Shown here: one piece after another, positions 6,673 to 7,083 of the stretch
Layout: every line of letters begins with the position of its first letter
How positions within the stretch are numbered: position 1 is the first letter of the stretch
Source of the DNA: Amylibacter sp.
GTDB lineage: Bacteria > Pseudomonadota > Alphaproteobacteria > Rhodobacterales > Rhodobacteraceae
Assembly: GCA_027083485.1 (NCBI GenBank)
Contig: JALWOO010000207.1
Span: forward strand, 1 to 7,083
DNA length: 7,083 nt
Direction: 5' to 3'
Program-made: the position numbers and the translations under genes
Notes under the pieces: generated by a model
The model's database searches: none
What the model saw: the letters and a program-made list of their open reading frames with translations, nothing else
What the model was told of the DNA's origin: nothing

Positions 6673-6701
6673 TTGACGCAACTGCACGGGATTAACTTCT
6701 T
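6673..6701 (+). promoter_or_regulatory. Weak promoter candidate for the flavoprotein gene
   Basis: TTGACG at 6673-6678 matches five of six -35 positions. At a 17-base spacing the -10 would be CTTCTT (6696-6701), which is poor. GTTG and CAAC around it (6672-6682) form a small inverted repeat. The rest of the 172-base gap after metY holds only the hairpin and the AAGGA ribosome binding site (6774-6778) that serves the ATG at 6786. Confidence 0.22.
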
Positions 6702-6785
6702 TTGCCAATTGCGCCCTTGTGAAAGGATGGGCGGGATTTGATTTTGGCCCTGTCGGGGCTGAAGCACCGGAAGAAGGATGCGATA

Positions 6786-7083
6786 ATGGCACGGGAAAAG
6801 ACGGATACAGTGGTTGTTGGCGGCGGTCAGGCCGGGGTCGCCATGAGCGAGCATTTGCGCAACAACCATGTGCCGCATCTGGTATTGGAACGCGACCGCA
6901 TTGCCGAACGCTGGCGCAGCGGGCGTTGGGATTCGATGGTGGCAAACGGCCCTGCATGGCATGACAGGTTTCCGGGGCTGACCTTTGAGAACATCCCGCC
7001 TGATGCCTTTCCGGACAAGGAAAGGGTTGCGGACTATTTTGTGGATTATGCAAAAATGATCGACGCCCCGATCCGCTGCGGGG
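6786..7083 (+). CDS. NAD(P)/FAD-dependent oxidoreductase, flavin monooxygenase-like (partial, C-terminus beyond right edge)
   Basis: Ninety-nine codons are visible. The N-terminus has the FAD-binding Rossmann motif VVVGGGQAGVAMSEHL, with GxGxxG at residues 12-17 and the acidic Glu35 (LVLER) that normally contacts the adenosine ribose. ERWRSGRWDSMVANGP follows at 41-56. This ERW-R---WDS arrangement is typical of CzcO-like and flavin-containing or Baeyer-Villiger monooxygenases, and DKERVADYFVDYAK (77-90) also fits that group. The start is set by AAGGA at 6774-6778, 7 bases before the ATG. The NADPH domain and active-site residues lie outside the window, so the substrate cannot be inferred and a reductase or dehydrogenase remains possible. 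It sits 172 bases downstream of metY, behind a possible terminator, so it is likely a separate transcription unit. Confidence 0.85.
   Translation, partial: MAREKTDTVVVGGGQAGVAMSEHLRNNHVPHLVLERDRIAERWRSGRWDSMVANGPAWHDRFPGLTFENIPPDAFPDKERVADYFVDYAKMIDAPIRCG

Noticed and set aside
1..7083. Mobile element, phage or defence island
   Set aside because: No transposase, integrase, terminal repeats, toxin-antitoxin pair or nuclease was found. The isolated helicase has no phage or defence neighbours.

Overview
The window looks like chromosomal DNA from an alphaproteobacterium, most likely of the order Rhodobacterales. The protein sequences (ThyX, the RecD-like helicase, the CoA-binding protein, MetY) have the wording I associate with that group. 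Coding density is high, GC is moderately high, and genes are packed with 0-4 base gaps or overlaps. The assignment rests on recognising family sequences, not on a search.

Layout. Bases 1-707 (minus strand) hold most of thyX, the flavin-dependent thymidylate synthase, cut by the left edge. A divergent intergenic region (708-903) carries candidate promoters for both directions and a perfect 13-bp palindrome. Next comes a tight plus-strand run of four genes. These are a lipoprotein with a TbpB-like beta-barrel signature (904-1767), a Slam-type outer-membrane protein (1771-3138), a RecD/UvrD-like SF1 helicase (3181-4698) and a small CoA-binding protein (4695-5174). The run ends in a cluster of three perfect hairpins (5177-5231) that looks like a dispersed genomic repeat. 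A separately promoted O-acetylhomoserine sulfhydrylase gene, metY (5321-6613), follows, with a weak terminator-like hairpin after it. The right edge holds the first 99 codons of a flavin-dependent oxidoreductase (6786 onward).

How the genes work together. The lipoprotein and the Slam protein form a cargo/translocon pair of the type XI secretion (T11SS) kind: the lipoprotein would be moved across the outer membrane by its neighbour and displayed or released. The family is known, but this cargo has no assigned ligand, and it is the most interesting part of the window. The helicase and CoA-binding protein are cytosolic and have no obvious functional tie to the secretion pair, although spacing suggests one transcript. 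ThyX and MetY both touch one-carbon and methionine metabolism, but they are separate transcription units. I saw no tRNA, rRNA, CRISPR array, insertion sequence or prophage gene.
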